From: Candidatus Bathyarchaeum sp.
GTDB lineage: Archaea; Thermoproteota; Bathyarchaeia; Bathyarchaeales; Bathyarchaeaceae
Reading direction: 5' to 3'
DNA length: 20,055 nucleotides
Assembly (NCBI GenBank): GCA_004376385.1
Contig: SOJY01000273.1
Location: forward strand, 1 to 20,055
Shown here: positions 7,081 to 13,916 of the stretch, in pieces
How the letters are laid out: each line of letters starts with the position of its first letter
Numbering within the stretch: the stretch's first letter is position 1
Notes under the pieces: model-generated
Told to the model about the DNA's origin: nothing
The model's input: only the letters and a program-made list of their open reading frames with translations
The model's database searches: none
Made by a program: the position numbers and the translations under genes

Positions 7081-7194
7081 GGAAAACCTAAGCAACAACA
7101 AATTGCTGTTTCCATTATAAAATGACCCTCAAAAGGGCAACTCTGACGCCTGTTTAGCCTCAAAAGCAAACGCCAGCTACAGCAACTTTTGGGG

Positions 7195-7217
7195 TATATA
7201 AGCTTCGAAGATAATCG
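7195..7217 (+). repeat. AAGCTTCGAA element, copy 2
   Basis: TATATAAGCTTCGAAG followed by ATAATCG. The counterpart at 16885-16907 differs at one base in 23. It lies 15 bp beyond the 3' end of the GTPase gene and 115 bp from two-hairpin copy 1; in region B the same two element types are about 120 bp apart. Confidence 0.5.
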
Positions 7218-7232
7218 CAGATTTGATGGCTG

Positions 7233-8411
7233 CTAGTTTATGTGGAGTTCCACTGTGTCGCCGTCTTGAAGAGCAAAGGCCCCTCCAACCTTTTGTGGAC
7301 TAAAACGTAGCCGCTTCGACCACACTTTGGCGTATGAAAACTGTTTATAGAAGTCGCTGTGAATCCTCTTTGCCAAATCAAAGACTGTGGAGCCCTTTCG
7401 GATGGTGAAAGGTCGCAGAGAAGCATCTTTCTTATTTGGTTCCTTGGTGTAGACTCGCATTATGTCCAACATTTCAAACATTTCAGCCCCAAGCTCCTCT
7501 AAACCTGTCTTTGTTGTGCAAGACACAGCAATAACTTTCATTTCATCTCCTACAAGTTTCTTCAGTTGTTCTAGTCTTTCAGCGGCTTTCGGATGGTCTG
7601 CCTTGTTGGCTAAAATTATTGCTGGTCTGTACACTTTGCCTTCAAAAATGGCTTCTTCAACATCATCGAGTGTGGCTTCGCCCCAAATCTTAACTGTGGC
7701 ATCGCGGATTCCGTAGCTTTTAAGAAGCCGTGTCAAGTCCTTAACTGAGCAGTCAATCAGCCGCCCCAAAACGATGAATTTTAATTTAGCGCCCATGTGC
7801 TTCTTTTCGATTTCGATACGAGCTTTGGGCTTTCTAGTAAGGAGTTTCGCTTTCTCCAATTCCCGAGAGATAAGCGATAATTGTTCAATTGGATTCTGCG
7901 ACAAATCCACCATAAGAACAAGACCATCAGCGTTTCTGGCAGAAGTTAATGTTTGGAGTCCCCAAGAACCTCCCTCTGAGGAGCCCTCCATAAGAGCTGG
8001 CGCTTCAACCAACTGCAACTGCAGGTCGTGGTAATTGAACATTCCAGGTGTCGGCACTGTTGTGGTGTAGGGATAGTTTAAGATCGCCACTTTAGAGTTA
8101 GTTAGAATGGACAATAAGCTGCTTCTTCCAACATTGGTTGGTCCCAAAATAACGACTTGGGCGTCTCCCTCTTTTTCTACAAAAACTTTGGGTCCAGTTG
8201 ATGCACCAGTTTTCTTTTGTTTTTTTTCTTTAATCTCTTTTTTTAACAGCGAAATCTTCCTTTTGACTTGAGCACGAAGATTTTCTGTGCCTTTGTGTTT
8301 AGGGAACAGGCTCATGAACTCTTGCAGTTTCTTAATTTTTTCCTCAGGTTTCCTAGCTAGAGACGCTTCTCGGTATTTACTTTTAGCTTCTGCAGGAAGA
8401 TTAGCGGGCAT
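7233..8411 (-). CDS. DRG/OBG-type GTPase with C-terminal TGS domain, altered G1 and G3 motifs
   Basis: 392 residues. A basic helical/coiled-coil N-terminus (about 1-68, MPANLPAEAKSKYREA, many Lys) is followed by a G domain (about 84-320) and a TGS domain (about 320-392, ending ALQDGDTVELHIN). The family is the archaeal relative of DRG ribosome-associated GTPases. The G4 motif NKAD (269-272) is intact. G1 reads GPTNVGRSS (90-98), with Arg96 where the P-loop Lys is expected. G3 reads VEAPA (135-139) where relatives have VDTPP/DxxG-like sequence. It may therefore bind GTP weakly or hydrolyse it poorly. Start ATG 8411 matches the conserved N-terminus. Family is certain; catalytic competence is doubtful. 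Confidence 0.9.
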   Translation of the reverse strand: MPANLPAEAKSKYREASLARKPEEKIKKLQEFMSLFPKHKGTENLRAQVKRKISLLKKEIKEKKQKKTGASTGPKVFVEKEGDAQVVILGPTNVGRSSLLSILTNSKVAILNYPYTTTVPTPGMFNYHDLQLQLVEAPALMEGSSEGGSWGLQTLTSARNADGLVLMVDLSQNPIEQLSLISRELEKAKLLTRKPKARIEIEKKHMGAKLKFIVLGRLIDCSVKDLTRLLKSYGIRDATVKIWGEATLDDVEEAIFEGKVYRPAIILANKADHPKAAERLEQLKKLVGDEMKVIAVSCTTKTGLEELGAEMFEMLDIMRVYTKEPNKKDASLRPFTIRKGSTVFDLAKRIHSDFYKQFSYAKVWSKRLRFSPQKVGGAFALQDGDTVELHIN

Positions 8412-8445
8412 ATTGTAGCCATCTACTACTAAGTCTCATTGGAAG

Positions 8446-8482
8446 GGATATTATCTTTTCGAAAACAAAAGAGGATATTATC
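8446..8482 (-). promoter_or_regulatory. GTPase promoter with tandem GATAATATCC boxes
   Basis: GATAATATCC occurs twice on the minus strand, at 8446-8455 and 8473-8482, 27 bp apart. The proximal copy is 35 bp upstream of the GTPase ATG and fits a TATA box. The distal copy may be a duplicated promoter element or an operator. Confidence 0.4.
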
Positions 8483-8562
8483 GTTTTGGCTGTGGTTTTT
8501 ATGCTGAGAATCAGTCGATTAAAATGTGACAAACTACATTCAGTGTTTACAGGGAGATAAGT

Positions 8563-8607
8563 ATGGCGAAAGTTACGAGTTACAAAGAAGGGGGAGCTAA
8601 GCATTGA
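8563..8607 (+). CDS. Possible 14-codon leader ORF upstream of the methyltransferase
   Basis: ATG 8563 to TGA 8605-8607 encodes MAKVTSYKEGGAKH. A good Shine-Dalgarno sequence (AGGGAG, 8551-8556) lies 6 nt before the ATG. Its TGA overlaps the TTG start of the methyltransferase (TTGA, 8604-8607), the arrangement of translational coupling. The peptide has no recognisable family. It could be a leader peptide or chance. Confidence 0.35.
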   Translation: MAKVTSYKEGGAKH

Positions 8608-9173
8608 ATGAATCGCATGTTTTTGACCCGAAACACGTTGCTGTTTTAGAGTCAGATGACCGGAAGACTTAGCAGAATCCCGAAGAAATCTTGGAGTTAA
8701 TAGATCTCAATCCTGACTATGTTGTGGTTGACTTGGGTTGTGGAAGCGCTTTCTTTACAGTTCCGCTTTCTCGCAAGGTAAAGAAAGTTTATGGTATCGA
8801 CGTTCAAAAAGAGATGTTAGCGTTTCTAGAACAAAAGATTCAACGACAGAAAATAGGAAACATCGAACCTTTGTTGTCAGGAAAAGACGAGATTCCTCTC
8901 GAAAACGAAAGTGTAGACCTACTGATAACTGTAAACACGCTTCACGAAATCCCTAACAAAAAAAAGATTGTCGCAGAGATACGAAGGGTACTCAGACCAA
9001 AGGGACAGGCAGTGATAGTTGATTTCAAGAAAGAAGACACCGGTTTTGGACCGCCAGTAACGATTAGGGTTTCACAAGACCAAGCAAGACATCTCTTTGA
9101 AGAAAAAGGTCTAACTGCCTTAACGTCACATGAACTCCAGCATCATTATCTGATAGTTTTTCGGAGAGTATAG
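8604..9173 (+). CDS. Class I SAM-dependent methyltransferase with an in-frame TAG at codon 23
   Basis: A Rossmann methyltransferase. Motif I is VVDLGCGSAFFTVP (the usual GxG ends G-S-A here), the acidic motif II is VYGID, motif IV is near DLLITVNTLHE, and post-motif IV is RRVLRPKGQAVIVDF. The frame open without interruption starts at TTG 8691 (160 residues), but coding sequence clearly extends upstream in the same frame: TTG 8604 gives MNESHVFDPKHVAVLESDDRKT, then TAG (8670-8672), then QNPEEILELI. Relatives typically have Trp or another residue at that point (R-K-W-x-P-E-E-I), so TGG to TAG is the likely change. GGGGGA (8590-8595) is the Shine-Dalgarno sequence for 8604. It is a one-base pseudogene, an amber readthrough gene or a sequence error. 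The substrate is unknown. Confidence 0.75.
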
Positions 9174-9176
9174 GTG

Positions 9177-9215
9177 TGCTGATTCGGAGGGAGTGCGTTG
9201 ATGCTTTTGTATCCG
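9177..9215 (-). repeat. Right copy of the 39-bp perfect inverted repeat
   Basis: Exact reverse complement of 5674-5712. The two copies bracket the yjbQ-like, GTPase and methyltransferase genes (about 3.5 kb), so recombination between them would invert that block. It starts 3 bp after the methyltransferase stop. Confidence 0.85.
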
Positions 9216-9613
9216 CGCTCCTTGGCAGAGCCCGCTTTGAGACGTGGCTTTTTCCTGTGAACGAGATTAGTTTATGGTTTCACCAGTGTTTTTTGTTTAT
9301 CTATGGTGAGATTAGTGTCCTAAAAGAGCGCCATTTCGGGCTTCTATTTTGAGGGCGGTGCTTTGTGTGGTGCCTGAGGTAGGCAAAACTAGCCACTTTT
9401 ACTTGCTTTTGAGGGTATTTTTGGATGCTTTGGTGATGTTGGTGGATAATGTATTACTGCGTCAAAATTGCTTCACTAGCGCTAACTGTGGCTCTGAGGA
9501 GGTGTGTAAACGCATTTTTTGTGCTTAGACAGAACGGGAGGATTGCGCATTTTGCGTCTCTATACTCTTTGGAAACAGTAACTTTTTTTTGTTTGTCCAA
9601 TAGCCCAGATTTT

Positions 9614-9635
9614 TAACAGTTCTTGCCAACTGTCA
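9614..9635. repeat. Recombinase-proximal inverted-repeat site, left (8-6-8)
   Basis: TAACAGTT, six-base spacer CTTGCC, AACTGTCA. The arms match those of the site at 10516-10537 at 15 of 16 positions, with the same spacer length. The layout resembles tyrosine-recombinase core sites (two arms, 6-8-bp spacer). It lies just upstream of the recombinase TATA box, so it could instead be an operator. Confidence 0.5.
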
Positions 9636-9683
9636 GTCTTAAATAGTTGAAGCATTATACAGTCCGCTGAGCGGTAAACAAAG

Positions 9684-10379
9684 ATGGATGATCTGACTTT
9701 ACCCGAAGTTGAAACCGTAAGAAAGAGAATAGACGCAGCACCAAAAGAAGAGGCAAAGTTCTGTTTGATGGCTGCCTATCTGTTTTGTGCACGGGCATCA
9801 GAGATAATTGGAGCAACAAACCGTTACGACATAGCACACAATCAAACTGTAGCTCGCGGCCCAACCGGACAGGACGTTAAACTTGAAACCTTTGAACTTG
9901 GAGATATCAAAACAGAAGCTGCAATTTTCACAGTTAGAACCGCGAAGCGTGACGGAAAAATAAGAAAGATTGCGCTGCCTCTTGAAAAAACGTTTGAACC
10001 ATGGACGGAACCGCTTTACAATTATTACCTTGAGCATGGAAACGACAAAGTCTTCCCTTTCACTAGACAGAAGGCTTGGGAGTACGCAAATGAGACTTTT
10101 TCGGGTCTAAGTTATCCTATAGACAAGTATAACCAGTATGATCCTGAGGACCCAAAACCTAAACCAGTTAAGGCGCACAATAAACCGTTTAGAACTCATG
10201 CTCTGCGTCACTTACGAGCTACAGAATTAATCGAGACTTTCGGCTTCACAGGTTTTGATCTTTCCGTTTATGGCGGCTGGACCCTGCGCAGCATGATTGG
10301 TGTTGGTTCAGCTCTGTCCAGGTATGCTCACTTGAATTGGCGAAAATACTTCCCAAAATTACTGAAGAAAAGGTTTTAA
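9684..10379 (+). CDS. Tyrosine recombinase/integrase, catalytic domain only
   Basis: 231 residues with the tyrosine-recombinase catalytic set: first Arg R37 in ARASE, a beta-hairpin Lys near K88 (TAKRDGKIRK), the HxxR box H172/R175 (HALRHLR), Trp199 at the second His/Trp position (YGGWT) and a nucleophile candidate Y214 (SRYAHLNW). The N-terminal core-binding SAM-like domain is absent; an in-frame TAA (9675-9677) closes the frame 9 bp upstream of ATG 9684, so it is not hidden upstream. Many archaeal genomes carry such short integrase-like proteins. TATA-like CTTAAATAG (about 9638-9646) precedes it. Two matching inverted repeats with 6-bp spacers flank the gene. No other mobile-element genes are visible, so it may be a degraded integration remnant or a solitary domesticated recombinase. 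Confidence 0.85.
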   Translation: MDDLTLPEVETVRKRIDAAPKEEAKFCLMAAYLFCARASEIIGATNRYDIAHNQTVARGPTGQDVKLETFELGDIKTEAAIFTVRTAKRDGKIRKIALPLEKTFEPWTEPLYNYYLEHGNDKVFPFTRQKAWEYANETFSGLSYPIDKYNQYDPEDPKPKPVKAHNKPFRTHALRHLRATELIETFGFTGFDLSVYGGWTLRSMIGVGSALSRYAHLNWRKYFPKLLKKRF

Positions 10380-10515
10380 TCTATTCAAAGAAATCGCATT
10401 TTAGGTATCATTTTCTGGCATTCGTGTTTTACCCGAGTTTCTACGCAGCAAAAGCATCAATATTAATCAGAGAAAAAGCTAAAATAAGCATTTTATTGTT
10501 AAAACAACGTTAAGC

Positions 10516-10537
10516 TAACAGTTTCGTCAAACTGTTA
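10516..10537. repeat. Recombinase-flanking inverted-repeat site, right (8-6-8)
   Basis: TAACAGTT, spacer TCGTCA, AACTGTTA. The pairing extends one base further inward, so it is also a perfect 9-bp stem with a 4-nt loop and could form a hairpin at the end of a transcript. It lies 136 bp after the recombinase stop. The left-arm sequence is identical to that of the site at 9614-9635. Confidence 0.5.
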
Positions 10538-10607
10538 ATTCTTGGAGTTTTCAAATAGAACAAGCCCATAACAACCGCAATTCAAACTAAATAATATCTT
10601 GATCTGA

Positions 10608-10826
10608 TTATGCTGTGCATTGCACATAGCCTTCTAAGAGAGCCGAAGCGTGTTCCAGAGCCAACAATAAACACTCATGTTTTTTACGCAAAAAGGGTAG
10701 GGTATGAACGTAAAAGATGTGAGGTTTCAACATCCTCTGAGTAAGTTCAAAGTCAGAATGTTCAAAACAGCTTTTATGAAGGCTTGCGGAGGCTTCTCTG
10801 CCATAGTTTGGATACATTTTCATCAA
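10608..10826 (-). CDS. Doubtful small ORF, 72 codons
   Basis: The reading frame gives a Leu/His/Cys-rich protein (for example PHIFYVHTLPFLRKKHECLL) with reasonably protein-like composition but no domain I recognise. No Shine-Dalgarno sequence is suitably placed before its ATG. It could be a remnant of a larger gene or chance. Confidence 0.15.
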   Translation of the reverse strand: MMKMYPNYGREASASLHKSCFEHSDFELTQRMLKPHIFYVHTLPFLRKKHECLLLALEHASALLEGYVQCTA

Positions 10827-10933
10827 CGAGTTTCAACAATTCTCCGCATTTTTCATATTACATCAAAGTATCAACTGAAATAATCAGCAAGGACAGTTCA
10901 TTAAATGATTGTACCACAACGCTTTCAAAGGCT

Positions 10934-10945
10934 AAATATAATTAA
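10934..10945 (+). promoter_or_regulatory. TATA-like element upstream of the ABC exporter genes
   Basis: AAATATAATTAA lies about 85 bp before ATG 11031, implying a leader of roughly 60 nt. It is the most TATA-like stretch in the upstream region. Confidence 0.35.
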
Positions 10946-11030
10946 ATCTGAACAACATGTAATAAAGGGAAACGGAAGTGAGACAGCTTCGGTCTTTCCA
11001 TGATTTTATATCCAAACGGGGCGACAGACG

Positions 11031-11708
11031 ATGAAAGAGAACGTTATTGTGGCTTCGCGTTTATGCAGGCAATTTGAAATCGACGACGTTATTGTTGAAG
11101 CTGTAAAGAACCTAGAGCTCACTGTTCAAGAGGGTGAATTTATTTCAATCTATGGACCTTCGGGTGCAGGAAAGACAACCCTCCTTAATCTGATGGGAGC
11201 ATTGGATAAACCAACAAGCGGAAAAATTGTTATCTTCGACCATGACCTCGGAAAGTATGATGAGAACTTTTTAGCGACATTCCGCTTAGCATATATCGGC
11301 TTTGTTTTTCAATCATACAACCTAATCTCAACTCTAACTGCAAGCGAGAACATCGCTTTTGTTGTGGAGTTAGCAGGTTGGTCAAGAGAACGAATCAAAG
11401 ACCGCTCGGAAACCCTGCTCAATTTGGTCGGTTTGGAACATCGAGCCAACCACTTTCCCGCTCAACTCAGTGGAGGTGAACGCCAGAGAGTAGCCTTTGC
11501 CCGAGCATTAGCTAATGATCCTCCTCTTCTTCTCGTAGATGAGCCTACAGGAAACTTGGACACCGAAACAGGCCTAGAGATTGTTAACATCCTTAAGAAA
11601 ATTAAGGAGGAAGGAAAAACCGTTATCGTAGCGACGCATGACGAAAAACTGTTGAAGCTTGCAAGCCGTTCCTTATGCCTTAAGGACGGGAGGCTCATCA
11701 ATAGATGA
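11031..11708 (+). CDS. ABC transporter ATP-binding protein, MacB/LolD-like
   Basis: 225 residues, a single ABC domain. Walker A is GPSGAGKTT (42-50), the Q-loop is FVFQSYNLIS (Q94), the signature is LSGGERQRVAFARAL (146-160), Walker B is LLLVDEPTGNLD (166-177) and the switch His is in ATHDE (H203). The LDKPTSGK insertion and DEPTGNLDTETG are characteristic of the MacB/LolD/FtsE group, which drives mechanotransmission with FtsX-like permeases instead of moving substrate through a pore. The stop overlaps the start of the permease gene (ATGA, 11705-11708), so the two form one coupled unit. The substrate is unknown. Confidence 0.92.
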   Translation: MKENVIVASRLCRQFEIDDVIVEAVKNLELTVQEGEFISIYGPSGAGKTTLLNLMGALDKPTSGKIVIFDHDLGKYDENFLATFRLAYIGFVFQSYNLISTLTASENIAFVVELAGWSRERIKDRSETLLNLVGLEHRANHFPAQLSGGERQRVAFARALANDPPLLLVDEPTGNLDTETGLEIVNILKKIKEEGKTVIVATHDEKLLKLASRSLCLKDGRLINR

Positions 11709-13579
11709 GTGAGATTTCCTTTCCAATCAAAGATTTGACAAGAAGAAAAACCCAAACAGCATTAACTGTTCTCGGTTTAACAATATCTATAGCTGCAACA
11801 CTTTTTCTTGTTATTTTCGGAGGCAATTTAGGCTTTGAAATCACTTCCCTCGCCAGAGGCGGACGATTAACAAGCGGATTCTATAACATATTCTTTCAAT
11901 TTATCCTCATTGTCAGCATTCTAAACATTCTAACAGCCCCAATCATAACCTCCTTTCTTGTTCATCTGATGATGTCGGAACGTATGCGAGACATCGGAGT
12001 GATGAAGGCATCCGGATGTTTAAGCGGCTCCATTTTTGGATATTTTGTCACAGAACTTTCTTTGATTGTCTTCCTCAGTTCAATAGTTGGAATGATCATT
12101 GGAGTTACAACCTATTACTTTTCCACAATTTTTTTGAACATAATAGGCTTCTCTATTTCGCAAACACTCAACATAGGGGCAATTCTTGTTGTCTCCATTG
12201 TCATAATCATCTTTTCTCACATCATCGGAGCGTTACCCATACGTAAAGCAGCCAAAGCGAAGCCAACAGAAGCCATGTCCCCCATTTACAAGCTCGGAAC
12301 AACCGCTGGGCTGGGAAGAAAAATCCCTTCGAGGCTCGGTTTCACGTTCAAAGTAGCGTATCGAAATCTGGTTCGCAGAAAATCTGTAACTCTTCAGGCC
12401 ATAATCTGTCTTACTGTGGTTTTGACCTTGACAACAGTAACGATTGCTGGAGGAATGATTGCCGATCAGACTACCACAAGTTATGTTGAACGAGCCATAG
12501 GTAAAGACGTAATTATTGTAGGTCATCCAACCATCACGGAACGTTATGTTAACCTTCTTTCCCAGTTTTTTGAAGCCAAAGATATGGATCAAATAGATTA
12601 CCTCAATTCAGAGTTCATAATTTCGGAATCTTTAGTACAAAAATTGGATAATATTCAGGGGGTACACACAGTTGATCCTCGGTTAATATTGGAGAATTCT
12701 GTGCGAGAAATCCGCGGAATTATTCTTGATCCCGTTGAAGGAACCAAGCCTGTATTCATAGGTAGCGATCGAGTTGAAGACGTGTTGATTTTGGGTGTAG
12801 AACCTGAAAACGTCGTTAACGAATGGTTGATTTTTGGAAGAAATCTGGAGGAAGATGATCAAATGTCCACAATGATCGGAGATTCGCTGGCTGTAAACAT
12901 GTTTGATAACGCTTTCAACCAATCAATCAAGCTTTTTGACGAAAGTTCACCACCCTTTTTTGATATAGTTGGAGTTTGCGTCGACCCTCTCAACAATGGA
13001 AAAGTTGTGTACATGCCCCTAGACGAGTTATCCACAGAACTTGGACAAGACGGATATAATCTTCTTTTTCTCAAGATCGACCCAACAGAAAAATCGCAAG
13101 CTATCTCCAAAATAGAAAACGAAATATCAGGAGAGAAATGGAACATTGTGGAACTGGGCCAGATTCTGGATAAACATGTAACTTTTCTGAATAACATCTG
13201 GTCTAGGGTTATGTTTCTGCCTTTCTTCTCTTTGGCAACAGCTGCAATTTCTCTTCTTAGCTATCTGATGCTCTCTATTTCAGGGCAGCAGCATGAATTT
13301 GGGATCATGAGAGCATTGGGCGCCAAACCAAAAAGTATAATGAAAATCGTTTTTTCTCAGGCTTTAATAATCATTTTAGTTAGTGGAGCAATCGGAATTT
13401 CTGTTGGCTTATTCATCACTTTCGTGTTTTTAATTCCTGACCCCGTTATTTCCCAATATACTCTCATTTCTGTGTCGCTATTGCTAATTGTTATTTTAGG
13501 GCTTCTCTGCGCGTCTAGTTTGTATCCAGCCCTGAAAGCGGTAAAGAAAACGGTTGTTGAAGCTATTTCTGCAGTCTAG
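11705..13579 (+). CDS. FtsX/MacB-like ABC transporter permease with two fused FtsX modules
   Basis: 624 residues. A first hydrophobic segment (about 16-40) is followed almost at once by an FtsX three-helix module (about 60-175, with SERMRDIGVMKASGCLSGSI). A second module then starts at RNLVRRKSVTLQAIICLTVV (about 220-255), with a large extracytoplasmic domain (about 256-495) and the C-terminal three-helix FtsX module (about 500-615, containing GQQHEFGIMRALGAKPKSI). So there are roughly eight membrane segments in one chain, as in fused MacB-type permeases, but the first half lacks an ectodomain. It pairs with the ATPase gene it overlaps. Exporter or envelope-remodelling roles are typical for the family; no substrate clue is present. 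Confidence 0.88.
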   Translation: MSEISFPIKDLTRRKTQTALTVLGLTISIAATLFLVIFGGNLGFEITSLARGGRLTSGFYNIFFQFILIVSILNILTAPIITSFLVHLMMSERMRDIGVMKASGCLSGSIFGYFVTELSLIVFLSSIVGMIIGVTTYYFSTIFLNIIGFSISQTLNIGAILVVSIVIIIFSHIIGALPIRKAAKAKPTEAMSPIYKLGTTAGLGRKIPSRLGFTFKVAYRNLVRRKSVTLQAIICLTVVLTLTTVTIAGGMIADQTTTSYVERAIGKDVIIVGHPTITERYVNLLSQFFEAKDMDQIDYLNSEFIISESLVQKLDNIQGVHTVDPRLILENSVREIRGIILDPVEGTKPVFIGSDRVEDVLILGVEPENVVNEWLIFGRNLEEDDQMSTMIGDSLAVNMFDNAFNQSIKLFDESSPPFFDIVGVCVDPLNNGKVVYMPLDELSTELGQDGYNLLFLKIDPTEKSQAISKIENEISGEKWNIVELGQILDKHVTFLNNIWSRVMFLPFFSLATAAISLLSYLMLSISGQQHEFGIMRALGAKPKSIMKIVFSQALIIILVSGAIGISVGLFITFVFLIPDPVISQYTLISVSLLLIVILGLLCASSLYPALKAVKKTVVEAISAV

Positions 13580-13647
13580 TCGAATAGAAGCAAAACTAAT
13601 TAGTTATAAAAGCGTAATTATTAACTGTCATCAGGGGGAATTAAGAA

Positions 13648-13916
13648 TTGCCTGAAAATGTTGTAGGACTCATTGTTTGTTATCGAACTGGTCCAAAAAT
13701 CAGGACCCCAAAGAATGTATCCTCAAGTTTCCTAACGTCAAATCACTTAACGCAGCAGCTCAGCTTATATGCAGAAAGGTCACTTGGCCAGTTGAAGAAC
13801 ACAAAATCAAAGGAAAAATCGTGGCGTTACATGGAAAAAATGGTCTAGTAAGGAGCCGCTTCAGAAAGGGAATACCAGGAAAAGCGTTATTGACTGCTGT
13901 TGAGGTAATCGGATAG
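13648..13916 (+). CDS. rpl35ae: Ribosomal protein L35Ae (eL33), requiring a -1 frameshift
   Basis: Two overlapping frames together give one complete L35Ae of about 89 residues. Frame 1 begins at TTG 13648 (AGGGGG, 13633-13638, upstream): MPENVVGLIVCYRTGPKIRTPK. The match then moves to the -1 frame: ECILKFPNVKSLNAAAQLIC, then KVTWPVEEHKIKGKIVALHGKNG and VRSRFRKGIPGKALLTAVEV. RKVTW, VALHG and RFRKG are L35Ae hallmarks of the large subunit. The change must occur at or near CCCAAAG (13707-13713), positioned as C-CCA-AAG in the first frame, a classic -1 slippery heptamer that would give exactly the expected ...TPK/ECIL junction. Loss of one A from a CCA-AAA-GAA sequence explains it equally well. 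The stop is TAG 13914-13916. The 3' end overlaps the convergent gene by 30 bp. Confidence 0.85.
13707..13713 (+). other. Candidate -1 frameshift heptamer in rpl35ae
   Basis: CCCAAAG fits X-XXY-YYZ in the initiating frame (third base of ACC, then CCA AAG). After a one-base slip, decoding resumes with GAA TGT (Glu-Cys), as homology requires. No stimulatory downstream structure is evident by eye. Confidence 0.45.

Larger units (their letters stand above)
6194..7232. other. Gene-poor region A (about 1.0 kb) with clustered small repeats
   Basis: This region lies between two convergent genes (yjbQ-like + and GTPase -). It is AT-rich. The longest open frames (for example 6445-6747 minus, 100 codons) lack a recognisable domain, a good start signal or protein-like composition, and I do not call them. 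It holds three TTTCG direct-repeat sites, a TACCGTT palindrome, one copy of the two-hairpin repeat and two AAGCTTCGAA elements. The same element types recur in region B (16331-17260). Untranslated RNAs or regulatory DNA are possible. Confidence 0.55.
9174..9683. other. Intergenic region between methyltransferase and recombinase
   Basis: 510 bp without a convincing gene. It contains the right copy of the 39-bp inverted repeat (9177-9215), a possible hairpin GGAGTGCG/CGCGCTCC around 9189-9220, and the recombinase upstream region with an inverted-repeat site (9614-9635) and a TATA-like CTTAAATAG (about 9638-9646). The central part (about 9230-9600) shows nothing I can name. Confidence 0.5.
10380..11030. 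other. Intergenic region between recombinase and ABC exporter
   Basis: 650 bp. It contains the right 8-6-8 site (10516-10537), a doubtful minus-strand ORF (10608-10826) and the TATA-like AAATATAATTAA (10934-10945) upstream of the ABC genes. Otherwise it is AT-rich DNA with no RNA gene that I can recognise. Confidence 0.45.
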
